Shown in pieces: positions 42,400-53,960 of a stretch of DNA of 64,000 bases. The notes below the pieces were generated by a model. That model searched no databases. It was not told the origin of the DNA and worked only from the letters and a program-made list of their open reading frames with translations. Source of the DNA: Latrodectus hesperus. Taxonomy: Eukaryota; Arthropoda; Arachnida; Araneae; Theridiidae. The stretch lies in contig JAJQOW010000014.1 in assembly GCA_037975125.1 (NCBI GenBank), positions 22,207,914 to 22,271,913 of the forward strand. Reading direction: 5' to 3'. Made by a program: the position numbers and the translations under genes. Every line of letters begins with the position of its first letter. Within the stretch, counting starts at the first letter, position 1.

Positions 42400-42720
42400 T
42401 TGTTCAAAAACTTGTTGTTGTTTTTGCCTATGGCACTTGGACAAGCCAAGATCGCTATGCATTTTGAACCACGGTCAGGTGACGAGGCCCCACCTGAGCT
42501 GGCACCCTCCTCTCCACATCCACGCCACACCAGCGGAAGTACTTTGGATGTCACAGGTTAACGTGGACATGTCCCCAACCCACGGAGCTCCAGCAACCCA
42601 TTGAAGGAGAGTATACCCCGTGGTCACCCTCCGAGCCACTGCCCGCGGCAAATGATGCTTCACTTTGCTGAGCTTACGGGAAGCGGCGTGAAGCTACTGA
42701 GCCACTGGAGCTCATAGTAT
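42400..42720. other. GC-rich repeat-like block, no gene recognised
   Basis: It contains CACTTGGACAAGCCAAGATC, echoed at 41983-42001 as CACTTGAACAAGCCAAGA, so it is probably part of a repeat. Short open frames on the - strand have no recognisable motif. Confidence 0.35.
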
Positions 42721-43425
42721 TACTTTAAATTCATTGAATGGATTGTGAAAAATATCGGAACGCAAGAGAAGCGAATAAATTTAGCTAATTCCATATATAA
42801 ATATAAATTTTTGTGGTTAAAACTCAAGAATAATGGAAATAAAAGGAATGCTGATTTATTTAATTTATATCTAATTTTTTATAGCACTATAGATTTATTT
42901 TTTGGTTTAAATTTACTTATTGCATTAATATTTACAAAGCTTAATTACATTTTGTATTTTCGTGTTTTGATAGTAAAAATGATATTTATTTTAATCATAA
43001 TTTTTAAAATATTGCATCCAATTTAAATAAAACTGTTCTGACAAAAAATTTGTATAGCATTGAAATCGATTTTTTTAAATTCATTTTGAAGCATAAACAG
43101 TATTAGAGTAGATTTTTTTTTATTTTTTTGAAATACTGCCAAAAGGGATTGTTAATTTTTCTGATATGAATGCATAAAGGGAATATTTATAAATTTATAT
43201 TCTGTAAATTATGTATTTTATGCATTTTTCAAATACTGATTTTTTAACCGTTGATTGAAAAATTTTTTAAACCGTTTAAAAATTTTTTTTATTGTTTAAA
43301 ATTTATTGATGTTAAACGATGTAAAATTCTCAAGAATGAGAGAAAGTTTAAGCGTTTCATACCGTACTTATTTTTTTTACCATAAAGTGATTGTTTCTTT
43401 CGTTCTAGTTAAGATCCTGAGTCTT

Positions 43426-43493
43426 CCACGTCATTTCAATTCTCATTGTGGTTTAAAACATCCATGACGTCAGATAACGTTTCGTTTACGTCA
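43426..43493. promoter_or_regulatory. Cluster of three CRE/ATF-like sites
   Basis: CCACGTCA (43426-43433), the perfect palindrome TGACGTCA (43465-43472) and TTACGTCA (43486-43493) occur within 68 bases of otherwise AT-rich DNA. CREB/ATF factors bind such sites. No convincing gene starts here, so a regulatory role is only inferred. Confidence 0.4.
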
Positions 43494-43816
43494 CACATCG
43501 TATTGAGCGGTGTTGTAAATCCGACTTGTTGACGAATTTGCTGCCTGCTTTCAAATCATTCTTCGAGCGCCAGCAAACAAGGCGATGTTGGTATAAGTAT
43601 ATCCCCCCAAGAGATTTCTCGCCAAATCTTGCATCCTATGTTTTGATTATACTGTATCTGGTTTTCCTTCTAGTGTTGCCAATTTGTAATTTTGTTGCTT
43701 TTTTGGATTTTTTTTCCTTTTTGTCAGGTTCGGCTTTTCCTCGAGTTTTACATTGTGTAATATATACGGAATTTTTAAGTGGCAACAGCATTAGAATTGC
43801 TTGGCAACGAAAAAAA

Positions 43817-45087
43817 TTATGAACGTTTTTTACGCCTTTTTCCTGCCTCAATTCTTTCTTCAATGTTAGGTTCTGCATATTTAATATTTGGTTGAGGAGA
43901 CTTTATAATAGGTTGTTCGGGAGATATTATTTGCTGATTCACAGAATTTTTTGAACTTATCTTTCTTGACTGGATAGATCTTGCACGACTCTTGGAGGAG
44001 ATCTAGAAACTGATCTAGCTGGATTCGAACATGTTCGCATACATTCTTTCATGAATGAGAACATTTGTTGGACCATTTGATCTTGTTTAGCCTGTATCGC
44101 AAGTAATTTTGCTTCAAATATAGAAGCCATCTCAGTCGCTGCTTTTTTAACAATATCAGTTATTTCATTTTGATTCGGGACGAAAGGAAGATGACTTTTG
44201 GTTACACTGGAAGTAACTGGATTTTAAAGATTTATTATAACGTCTTCTCGCCTCAATAAATGAGAGGTGGTTCATGCTTTTAAAATGTAAGAATTTTTCT
44301 TCAAGCCTCGTAGGCCAGGAAATGTCATTAGCTGCATGATTTCCCTGACAGTTTATACATTTAGGTGTTTCATTGGCACAGGGAGAGTCTTTATGGAATG
44401 TTCCACAGTTTTCTTCCACATGAAGACTTCTTGTGTAAATTTTTTCGTAGGGTGAGTGAATTTGTTGCATTTTCCACACTAGCGAACGTTATCAATAAAA
44501 AGAGAATTTGGAATGGTGGCTTATAATAAGTTAATAGTTTGAGGTAGATGATGTCCAATGACGCTCACTAAAATATTTTCTCTCAGTTCTTCAGAATTCT
44601 TTTTTGTAAATCATTGTAAGCTTAATATCGTTAAGCCATTTTGCGCTATTTCTTCGGCAACAAGATATAAAGGTAAATCTACGTTTATTTCTTTTATGAG
44701 AAATCTTGAAGAAATGTATTCAGGTTGAAAACTGGAGTTAACAGGTACTCCAAGAATATTGTTTATCTTACTTATTTCTACAGCAGCATCTGGGCAATTA
44801 GTTTCGAATAGAAGCCTACTTTGACGGGTGTATTGAATTTGTATTATTTTCTTGTGATTCTTTACAAGTTGAATCATTTCTTGCTTTAAATTGTTAGGTT
44901 TCTTTGGAATAGATGCAGTACCATCAATGGTAGACAGGAAAATGAAGAACTTAGTAATACCATTTTCCGCAGCTAACTGGATTAATTGTGGAATAGAATC
45001 TTCGAAAGTCAATAATCTTGAAGTGTTTATTTTTGGAATGCGCGAATCGCAATCCGTGTAAATCATTTCAGTCTCTGCTTCAATCAT
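43817..45087 (-). pseudogene. Jockey-type LINE ORF1 (gag-like), degenerate
   Basis: The - strand reading begins at ATG 45087 (MIEAETEMIYTD) and passes through an RNA-binding-like domain (RQSRLLFETNCPDAAVEISK, ILGVPVNSSFQPEYISSRFL). A frameshift near 44610-44480 leads into zinc knuckles. The last knuckle reads KCINCQGNHAANDISWP, where the final Cys of the usual pattern has become Trp. After another frame change comes a coiled-coil-like part (NEITDIVKKAATEMASIF, AKQDQMVQQMFSFMKEC) and the basic end ERIEAGKRRKKRS with a stop. ORF1 packages the element's RNA. No ORF2 follows towards lower coordinates, so the copy is 3'-incomplete and dead. Confidence 0.85.
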
Positions 45088-45686
45088 TTTGAATCCATTA
45101 TAATAAGAAAAAAATTAATAGAAAAAAAGAAAAAAATTAAATTAAAAATTTAAATTGTAAAAATAAGAGAACAAAAATACTCAATCTTAGTCAATCAAAC
45201 ACTAAGCCAAAGTAAGACGATAATATCAACACGAAAAAGAAGAAAAAGTGTCAAAGAAAACATTAAATAATGACAAAAAATCAGAGTTCAACATTTTCGT
45301 ATTTCGCAATCTCTTTTAAATCGTAAGACTAATGCTTTGCTAACGCCAACATTAATTTTTTTTAATTATATTTTCAAGAAAAATGCTTTTAATTGTATTT
45401 ATGAAATTAAATTTAAAGTAAAAAAATAAGTGATCTTTATATTTTTCGAAAACTCAATAATATTGCAAAGTACTATGTCATTTTAATAAAGAATGGGAAA
45501 AACATTTGGTGGCATTAAAATATTTAAATATGCACTCTTTTTGATGCAGTTATAATTTAGAATATTAGTTTAACTCAAAAATTGAATTACTATTTATAAT
45601 TTGTATCGAAGTTTGATTTTAATTTGAAATTGTTCGACGTAAATGTAGTTATTTTTTAAAATTTGCTTAATCTGTTAATGAATTAA

Positions 45687-45737
45687 ATTTTTTAAAATAA
45701 AATTAATTGGAGAGTGTGGAAAGAAATTATTTTTACC
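45687..45737 (+). repeat. 51-bp direct repeat, copy 1
   Basis: Identical over 51 bases to 47000-47050 (core AATTGGAGAGTGTGGAAAGA). The pair is 1.3 kb apart. Confidence 0.93.
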
Positions 45738-46242
45738 CCAGTTCGCACTCTAATAAAGATCACGGGTAATATTTGAAACAATATAATATGTGTGCCATGT
45801 TTGATTGTAAATATAATAATAATAATAAAGAGGCCAATTAATTTATTTTTGGTGAGATTAAAAGTTATTTTATTGTATTTAAATTATATAATAAATTACA
45901 TTCAAATATAGTAAATGTTTATAAATATAAATATATGCTGACAATATTTCATAAATATTTTTATACTTTTAAGAATATATGCTTTTTTTCATGCAATAGT
46001 TATTTGAACATTGCTTCAGTATATTTACCTAAATAGATTAGATTAACATAGAAATATCTTCTCTTCATAAAATATGAGTTATATTTATCATTTTTCCGAA
46101 AACAATTTATAAAATACTAAGTATTTGTTTGAAATTGAAAAAATTATTTTTCTCGATAAATGTAATCCTAATTATATAGTTAGTGTTAAATTCTATAATG
46201 ATGACAATTTTTCGTGAATATTTTTATTTTCTTTATTTTCAG

Positions 46243-46280
46243 GAATATTAAAGAAGAAAGGAAAACCTGTTGTTTCATAA
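46243..46280 (+). CDS. Candidate alternative last exon of CEP104
   Basis: A strong acceptor (TTTTTATTTTCTTTATTTTCAG, written here across 46220-46242) opens 38 bases that, entered in the phase left by zinc-finger exon 3, read ILKKKGKPVVS and TAA. This basic tail resembles in composition the Lys/Ser/Pro-rich C-terminus of vertebrate CEP104. AATAAA signals follow near 46502 and 46692. It would need a 5.9-kb intron spanning the foldback mariner. Without transcripts it remains a guess, and it could belong to another gene. Confidence 0.3.
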
Positions 46281-46992
46281 CTTTGCATTAGAAACAGTGC
46301 TTATCAAAGAAAATGCTCAAATTACTTCACCAACAGAAGTTAACTCGCTGTCTTTCAGAAATTTGCCTTTTATCGTATCAATGCAATAGCTTAATTCAAA
46401 ATGAACTATTAATTTTGTAACAAAGAATAATATAATAGCATTTTTTAATTTTACAATTTATATACGAATTCCTGTAATTGCTATCTTAAATATGCTTTAG
46501 TAATAAAGCTATTTTATTAATCTTCTAGCGTCAAGAAGAATTTAGTTGTCATCAAATGGCAACAAGAATAACAACCCAGCTACAATGAAATGAGAAATTG
46601 AAATGCTGCGTCACCGAACTAAATTCTAATTAGTGTTCTGTCTGTAATTTTGTAATTTTTCTTATGTTGTACTCTGTTATTAAAAATATGGAAATAAAAA
46701 TAAGTATCTTAGCAAGCAAGCATTATTTTATTTCAAGAACGATTGTTTTTCTTTTCTTTTTTTTTTTTTAACTATAAACGATTTTTTATGTCATTTTCTT
46801 TTAACTATAAAGGGTGTTTTTATGTCGGCATCATTTTTATACCTATGATTTCCTTCATGTCAACGTGAATGTGATGATCTAGAAATAAACAGGATAAGTT
46901 TTCTCAGTCGTAATGACTACAATAACTTCAACTAAAGCTTTTACATAGTCTAAAAATCTATGCAATTTCTTTAATACAGAAGCTAAACATCT

Positions 46993-47050
46993 CCAATTAA
47001 TTTTTTAAAATAAAATTAATTGGAGAGTGTGGAAAGAAATTATTTTTACC
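46993..47050 (+). repeat. 51-bp direct repeat, copy 2, with 12-bp hairpin
   Basis: Bases 47000-47050 repeat 45687-45737 exactly. The start of this copy also forms an inverted repeat CCAATTAATTTT / AAAATTAATTGG (46993-47023). Confidence 0.9.
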
Positions 47051-47160
47051 AGTTCACAGCTTTCAGATCTAATGACTCAGATGTCTGATTCTTTCTTTCA
47101 TTCTCAACTAGCTGACTACATGTCTGAGGCCGATGTTTGTACCTCTTTAATGTAGGATCT

Positions 47161-47180
47161 GGAAGTTTCCGGAACCTTCC
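47161..47180. promoter_or_regulatory. Perfect four-unit heat-shock element
   Basis: Alternating units GAA (47162), TTC (47167), GAA (47172) and TTC (47177) are spaced by exactly two bases, the ideal HSF trimer site. TATAATAAG follows immediately. No heat-shock protein gene is visible on either side in this window. Confidence 0.7.
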
Positions 47181-47591
47181 TATAATAAGCCTATAGTAAA
47201 TCCTACTCGTTTCGATTCGAAAACGCGAGAATGCTTACTTATATTTTGTCGCCAAAAATATAGCCAAGTTGTCTTGAATCTGGCTAACATGTCTTCTCTG
47301 AAAATCGCTAATTGCACAGAAAATAATTTATGTCCAAACAATAATTTTACAAATTAAAGGTAAATTAGGTAAAATAAGTAATTAAACAGAAATAAAGGCA
47401 TCAACACAAATATTTTCCTTGTTTGTAACAATATTAAAAATACGATTTTTTAAATTTAATACCTTAATATAAACGTACAAAGTCTCAAGTATATGATTTT
47501 ACTTTTTATATCATTGGACTTGCTTATGCATTAGGTAAGATCGAAAATTCTACCTGTTGTATGGGGTTTGCAATGGAAAGTACGTTCTATA

Positions 47592-47680
47592 TGACGTTTT
47601 CATGGCCGAAACATTCAGCCAATCAAATAATTGAATGCGTAACATATAAAGGCATTGTGCCACACACAGTTAATCATTTC
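47592..47680 (+). promoter_or_regulatory. Promoter-like cluster: CCAAT box, TATA box, possible initiator
   Basis: CAGCCAATCA (47616-47625) is followed by TATAAAGG (47645-47652), then CACAGTTAA around 47665-47673, which could be an initiator. The arrangement is that of an RNA polymerase II core promoter on the + strand. No long open frame follows, so a noncoding transcript or a decayed gene are both possible. Confidence 0.4.
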
Positions 47681-47990
47681 AAAAAAAAATATCTTAGAGA
47701 GAGAGTAATGTTGAAAATGAGAAGGAGTACGTGAGACATTGTTATACGAGTTCGATTTTAAAAAAAAACGGGCACAGATGACGTATAATCCATAATTCCA
47801 AATTCTAAATTTTTTTGGCGATATTATCTAACTCCAAAACATTCAAATTAATCTTCTTATTATTTCTTGTCATTGTAGTAAATCTTTGTGAATCATATAA
47901 CATTTTCAAGATTTAAAATTATCTGAAAACTTTTCTTATCCAACACAAATATGTAAGATTCAACATATGTATATTATATACAAATTTACA

Positions 47991-48280
47991 GCCGACGAAC
48001 TTGTCTAGTGGTCAGAGTGCCTGACAACGGATAGGGAGGTCCTGAGTTCGAATCCCGGTTCGGGCATGGATGTACTTTCTCTCTCTATATATCCAGTCTT
48101 TGTTTTTTCCGTGTATGAATGAGGTGTGAATGGTTGCCTACCCTATAAAAGGGTTCCTATAGCATGTGTGTACTAAGTAAGTCAAGTCGGACTCCACACC
48201 AAAATAGGGTTCAGTTGGAAAATTGGAGCAGCGCACCCCATGTTGCCAGCCTAGCTGGCACACGACAATGAATGAATGAA
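47991..48280 (+). mobile_element. SINE-B-related element (290 bp) with 12-bp target duplication
   Basis: A tRNA-like head (TTGTCTAGTGGTCAGAGTGC as A box, GAGTTCGAATCCCGG as B box) and GGGCATGGATGTACTTTC link it to SINE-B. The body differs (CCTACCCTATAAAAGGGTTC) and the tail is (AATG)n instead of poly(A). TACAAATTTACA flanks both ends (47979-47990 and 48281-48292). Confidence 0.92.
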
Positions 48281-48937
48281 TACAAATTTACAAGCATAAA
48301 AAAAACTCATAAGTGAAAATGTGGGAGTGATAAGTAATATTTATTACTATACTACTAATAATACTACTAAAACTTGGCAGTTCAAAATTTTGAGGCAGGC
48401 CAAGTTTCAAGAAAGCAAAATTGTGTAAAGTGAATGCATTATATTGGAACAAACAAATTGTTTTTGTGATGAGAATCAATATTATACGATGATGAAATTT
48501 TAAATTACAGATTCAATAAGCAAATTATTTAAAATATAATTTAAAAAAACAACATGTGTATAAAAAACGTAAGAATTTCTGGATAAGAACCTGAAGTCCA
48601 TTATTCTTAATCAATGATAGATGGATAACTTACAAACCTCGATATTAATAAAATATTTTACAATTAATATTAGTGCATATGTTGTATTTTAATTATCGAG
48701 AAAAACTAATTAAGCAAATAATACATAGATTTTCTTAAGTGATCACTTATCACAGTTTATTAAGCTATGTTATTTGATTCTGTTAACATGAAAAAATTAG
48801 GATGCATTTAAAGTATTTTGAATTTCGCAGTATTCAAATATTATACTGCCGTACCATCAATATTAAAATATATAGGCTGCACATATTAATTTTTAGATCA
48901 TAATTTAAGAGTTATTTAAATGCATTGTGATTTCATT

Positions 48938-49330
48938 AAAAACTCAACACAATCATTTTTATATGCTGCTCCAATCTGGGGAGGAGCAGCTGATTCAAAT
49001 ATCAAAGTCTTAGAAGCCCAGCAAAGCAAAATACTTAGATTAATTACTAACTCAGAGTTTTACTTAAGAAACCAGCAAATAAGAGAGAACTTGGGAATCC
49101 TGCCCCTAGCCTGCTACCTTGAATTTCTTGCATTTAATTTCTACCATTAATTATACACAATCAACAATAGTGAGATTCAGGGTATTGAACTTTACAGTCC
49201 TTATGACCTAATGCATTTCCACAAGCCCAGAGCAGTGTTGAGAGTAAAACCTCTCACCAATATCTCCATTTATTCAAATAATTCCAAACGGTAAAGAAAG
49301 AAGAAGAATAATTAATGGAAATCATATCTC
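48938..49330 (+). pseudogene. Jockey-type LINE reverse transcriptase C-terminus, decayed
   Basis: The frame reads QSFLYAAPIWGGAADSNIKV, then LEAQQSKILRLITNSEFYLR, then NQQIRENLGILPL. This is the end of a Jockey ORF2, where a YG-PVWGGAA motif precedes Q-K-LR-I. After a stop the reading continues NNSEIQGIELYSPYDLMHFH with PRAVLRVKPL, the usual last residues of these proteins. Only the 3' end of the element remains. Confidence 0.85.
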
Positions 49331-49447
49331 TACCTAAATGAAATCTTGTGAGAAACCACATTGTAAATAAATCGTGTGGATCCTGTAAGTATCTCAATTT
49401 TATTTAATCTTAAACAAATATGGATATATTTCCTTCTTTGTCTTCCG

Positions 49448-49652
49448 TTGTAAATATTCTAACGGAACTTTGTGTTTATCAAGAACTATTGTCATCAACC
49501 TGTGTTTTTTCTTTGTAACTCCTTTGTAAATATTTTAACGGAATTTGTGTGCTTCAAAGAATTGTTGTAATCATCCTGTGTGTATCCTCCTTATCTTTTC
49601 CTTTGTAAATAATTTTATGTGTACCAAGAATTATTGTCATCATCTAAGTGTC
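49448..49652 (+). repeat. Three imperfect tandem copies (about 75-bp period) in the LINE 3' tail
   Basis: Copies at 49448-49506, 49524-49583 and 49603-49652 share TTGTAAATATT, AACGGAA, CAAGAA-TATTGTCATCA and CTGTGT blocks in order. They follow the Jockey remnant and probably belong to its 3' UTR. Confidence 0.7.
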
Positions 49653-49689
49653 TATTACTAGGATTACTGAATTACTTAGTCCAAAAACA

Positions 49690-50360
49690 CAAGTCATGCA
49701 GAGTGCATCCCGTGTGAGCACTTACCTCTATATTTTTGTATTATTCATTATTGTGTGTGTATCTTTATTTCTGATTTGTTAATCACCAGGCCAAGACTAT
49801 CTAAGGACTTTAATTCATCAGAAAACGAGGTACATGGACGGAAGGCTACAGACCTCCCTCAATCCTAGACAAAAAAAAATCCTTTTTAACGGCAAGTAGC
49901 ACAAAAGGAAGATGAATTGGACACCGGATATGAGGCGCATCAGCCAGGGTAAGGGGGGGGGGCTCTAGTTGTCCCATCTTTGTCTTCACATGCACGTGAG
50001 AAACTTCAACTGTAGATATTTTCCTCAATAAAATAAAGTATGTGTCCAGTAAAAGACTGACCCCCTGTGGTGCTCTTTCCCTTCAAACATCCGCTGCAAA
50101 GATAGCTTAACCTTGTGTGATTATCTGAATGATATATGGTTCTCCTTCTGGCAGTGAAAATGCCGTACCATTTCTCAGAACACATCTGTGGGACAGGGAT
50201 TTCTTAGGGTTCGAATTTCGTCCCATAATATTTCCTTCGAACAACTGAAGGGGATTTAATTGCCGGACTTTGGGGCCAGAAAGTCGTAAAATTTGAAATA
50301 AGTAACGCGAAAAGTTTTGGCAAAAAAAAAGTGCATTGGCTCTTTTCTTTAGCAAAATTT
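49690..50360. other. Mixed-composition stretch, nothing recognised
   Basis: Parts near 50070-50290 are richer in G+C (CTGTGGTGCTCTTTCCCTTC, TTGCCGGACTTTGGGGCCAG) and may be repeat debris. Open frames on the - strand show no known domain. Confidence 0.3.
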
Positions 50361-52519
50361 GACTTTATTTCGACAAATATATTTCATCTATGTTTAATTT
50401 TTTTTTTTTTAACGAAATGAACTTTTATGTATTGGCTCCATAATTTGAGGAGTTAACTTAGGAATAAATCAGAAAACTAATAAATTATTCAAAAATAAAA
50501 CTTTGCAAATAACGGTGCTGATTTTCTTTGTTAATGTGAATTAAATGATATTTTCTTGATAACAATACAAATATTGATTCACCAAAGTCTTTTGGAAGAA
50601 CTTTGTTGGGCCATAATGTTAATGCAAATAACAAACACTTTTTTTTTAATTTACAAAGAATTCAAGTATTGCTGCATGAATAAAATACTGAGTAATAAAT
50701 TGTATTTGTTTAATAAACGGATATTTCATATTTCATTGCTAAAGAAACGAATATGCTTTACAAATCTTCGACTTTAGCTCAGCAATTAAAATTAAATAAA
50801 CAAAACAACAAAAAACTTTGCATGAAAAATTGGTATTGATAGATTAGAATTAAAACTACATTTTTGATCAACTGAATAATGAATTGAATCTCCTGTTTTA
50901 CGAAAAATTATGTAAAGGGACAGATTGTATAAAATATTTGTTAAATAAATTTATCAAATATTACTATATTTATGTTAATAATATATTAAGAATACAAAAA
51001 AAGATAAATTTCGATAACGATTGTAACAGACTATGGAAATCACCCAAAAATGTAAACTTTTCAGAATTCATCTTGATTTTTTTTTTTTTTTTTTGTTTGT
51101 TTAAAGTTGTATATCTGCTTAAGATTTGTAGAATTAAATCATTATTTTGCACTGCAAATCTTCTGCATGTGTAAATAACGAAAATATTTTTAAATTATTT
51201 ATTTATTATAATTTATTTGGTAATAATTGATTTTTATTTATTTGGTAATTATTAATAATAATTTATTTATTATTAATAATTTTTTGATAAAATTATTCAA
51301 ATATTATACTGATCAGTTCCATTTTCATGTGTATTTGAAATATGAATTTAACTTAGGAAATGCAGCAAGCTAATTTTTTTTTTTTACAGATTATCCTAGT
51401 CAAGTTACATGATTATGAAAAATTGTGATATTGATTAAGCAAATAAACATAATCTATTTAAATTAATGCAGTTAATATTGTTTCGACTGATAAATTCATC
51501 ATTAGGACCTCTCTCTCTCTCTCTCTCTCTGGATGTGATTATTTATTACATAAATGCATTTATTTAATAATCAATAAAAAGCACCTATAACCTACAAAAA
51601 AAAATTGTTTCGAATAAAATGAATGTGTGCAAAGTTTTTCGTATATCCAATTCCTTAATAAATTACATTTATAATTACACTTATTACAAATATTAAGTTA
51701 TATCATAGTTTACTCACAGCAATTTCTATTAAACGACATAAAAATTGGGGACTGGAGTTCTAGTATCGTCCATTTTGTCAGGTTATGGGCAGTATTTCAG
51801 GATTAGAATGCTTAAGAAACGTGTCTAAATTATCAGCTTCTTAAACAACCTTGCAGTCCATATTCAATACAACCAAAGAAAAAATTACAATATAAGGATA
51901 CAGATAGTTACTTAAATATATAATTACATTCTATTAGTAAAGCTTCAACAATCTAAATCTGGATGATCGTGAGTCAAAACAATGTAAACCTTCATTTTAA
52001 AAGGGAAAAAATTACATAACATATAATTTCATAAAAAATTCTATTGATTTCATTTCATTTGCTGATTAAATTAATATACTTAGATTCCTTTCTTACCATG
52101 TAAAGAAAGAAACCCGAAAAAAAGGAGTCTCAAAAAAAATTCCAAAACTAATCAAATAACTTAAAATTCTTCAGGCCAATTTCATTGCTTAAAAATGATT
52201 TACATTGTGTTGATGTCATCAGAAAAATTATAAATTCATTTTTAATATCTTGCTTTTATATTAGCATTTTATGTTGAAAAATCTTTTTTCGAACATTAAA
52301 AGATAATTTCTTTTTAATGTTTAAGTGCTCATTAAATGTTTATTGAGAATTATCTTATACTAATCATTTCATTTTATGTATAAAAAATATTTTAATTTGA
52401 AAGAAATATTATTAATATATATATTTAATGATTATTCTGCATTGTAAAATATTAAAAATTAGAAATGTTTTTGAATGTTATAAAATTATTGACAGAAAAA
52501 ATGCACCATTGTGTAGATG

Positions 52520-52660
52520 TCTGTCACCCGACAGTCGCGTTTCTCGAAGGTTTATTAGCCTGAGACCAAAAGTTTAAAGTGGATTCCTAATCACTACTTA
52601 CAAACAAGCCCAGGTGGGATTCAAATCCATGAACATTTGAACGCGCTGTCATTATGTAAA
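52520..52660 (-). mobile_element. SINE-A, decayed copy (- strand)
   Basis: On the + strand: TTATTAGCCTGAGACCAAAA, TTTAAAGTGGATTCCTAATC, AGGTGGGATTCAAATCCATG. These are the complements of SINE-A blocks in reverse order. Confidence 0.75.
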
Positions 52661-53861
52661 ACCATGAGTAAATAATTCAGAATAAAAAAGTTCTAACTTT
52701 AACTAAGAAATACTTCAAAATCTTAAGAAATAGTCTTAGTAAACACTAAAAATAAGTAGATTATAAAATTTATTATTAAATTATAATATATAACACTAAA
52801 ATAAAGACTAAAAATAAGTAGACACTAAAAATAAGTAGATTATAAAATTTATTATAGATTGTAAAATTTTTTATTAGATTATAGTTATTATATAAGATTA
52901 TTAAACTAAAAATTATTAGATTATAGTTATATAAGATTCTTAAACTAAAAATTTTTTAATTTTATGGCAAAATAGCCGAATCAGAAAACTTCTCAAAGTA
53001 AAATCAAGAGATTTGAATCTTAAAATTTCGTACCTAAATAAATATGTGTAATTTTTCTTTTGTTTGTAACTCAATACCCATTTTATCCACATGTGATCTA
53101 ATTAGACAGGGACCGACAGTTTAGCCTGCTGATAACCTAAATCACTGAAAAACTTAAAAAAGTTATATTCAGTGCATCACTTTTGAAAAAAAAAATATTA
53201 TAAGTTCACATTGCTTAGCTGAAAATTTCTGATTTTATTAAAAATATATACATAAGTGAAAAAAAGTATAACCTAAGTAAAAAAGTTGTATTTAAAAGTA
53301 TAACATGATTGAAAATTTTAATTTTTTTAAAATTATCTATATAATTCAGATTATTTTAAAGTAGGTATTTCATTATTTTGTTATTTTATTTGCATTGTAA
53401 TCTTATGAGATTTTCCTGTATATTATATGCTTTTTTGTGAGGAGTGCTAAAGCCGGTATTGTACCCGAGCGCCAGTTATGCTATCTACGCCACTAACTAA
53501 TGAACAAGTTTTAAGCTTTTTATTTATTATGATTAATATTCATATTATTAATTCATAAATTAATATTGTAAATGGGAAATCCAGGATTTTACAAAAATTA
53601 TCCTATTCTTAATTAGAAGAACTGAAATCTTATAAATAAAAGATACACATTACAAAAATTTTATTAATGTTATCTTTTAAGGATTTTAATTATAAAAAGA
53701 GTTTATAATTTTTAAGCTATCCATCCAATATTACTGAAGTATTGAAGCGATGATTCACACACATTCTCAAAAAGTATGAACATTTAAACTGTGATCAATA
53801 ATGAATTATATAAATTTTAATGTCATTTATTGTGTAATTAAATGTAGTTCAAGATTTCATA

Positions 53862-53960
53862 GCCAAACACTACCGGCGATCTGGTCTTTGTTTCAAATGT
53901 TCATGAGTTTGATTCTTATCTTGGACAATGATGTTATAGTAGTTCGGAAACCACTTCACA
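53862..53960 (+). mobile_element. SINE-A, 5' fragment
   Basis: CGATCTGGTCTTTGTTTCAA, TTCATGAGTTTGATTCTTAT, then GTTATAGTAGTTCGGAAACC; matches the first 100 bases of the family. Confidence 0.65.

Noticed and set aside
42122..42663. Three overlapping - strand open frames (60-88 codons)
   Set aside because: They cover a SINE and a GC-rich repeat block, with no recognisable domain.
43526..43822. 98-codon hydrophobic open frame, possibly a membrane protein
   Set aside because: It overlaps the end of the antisense ORF1 remnant, is low in complexity, and has no start context or relative I recognise.
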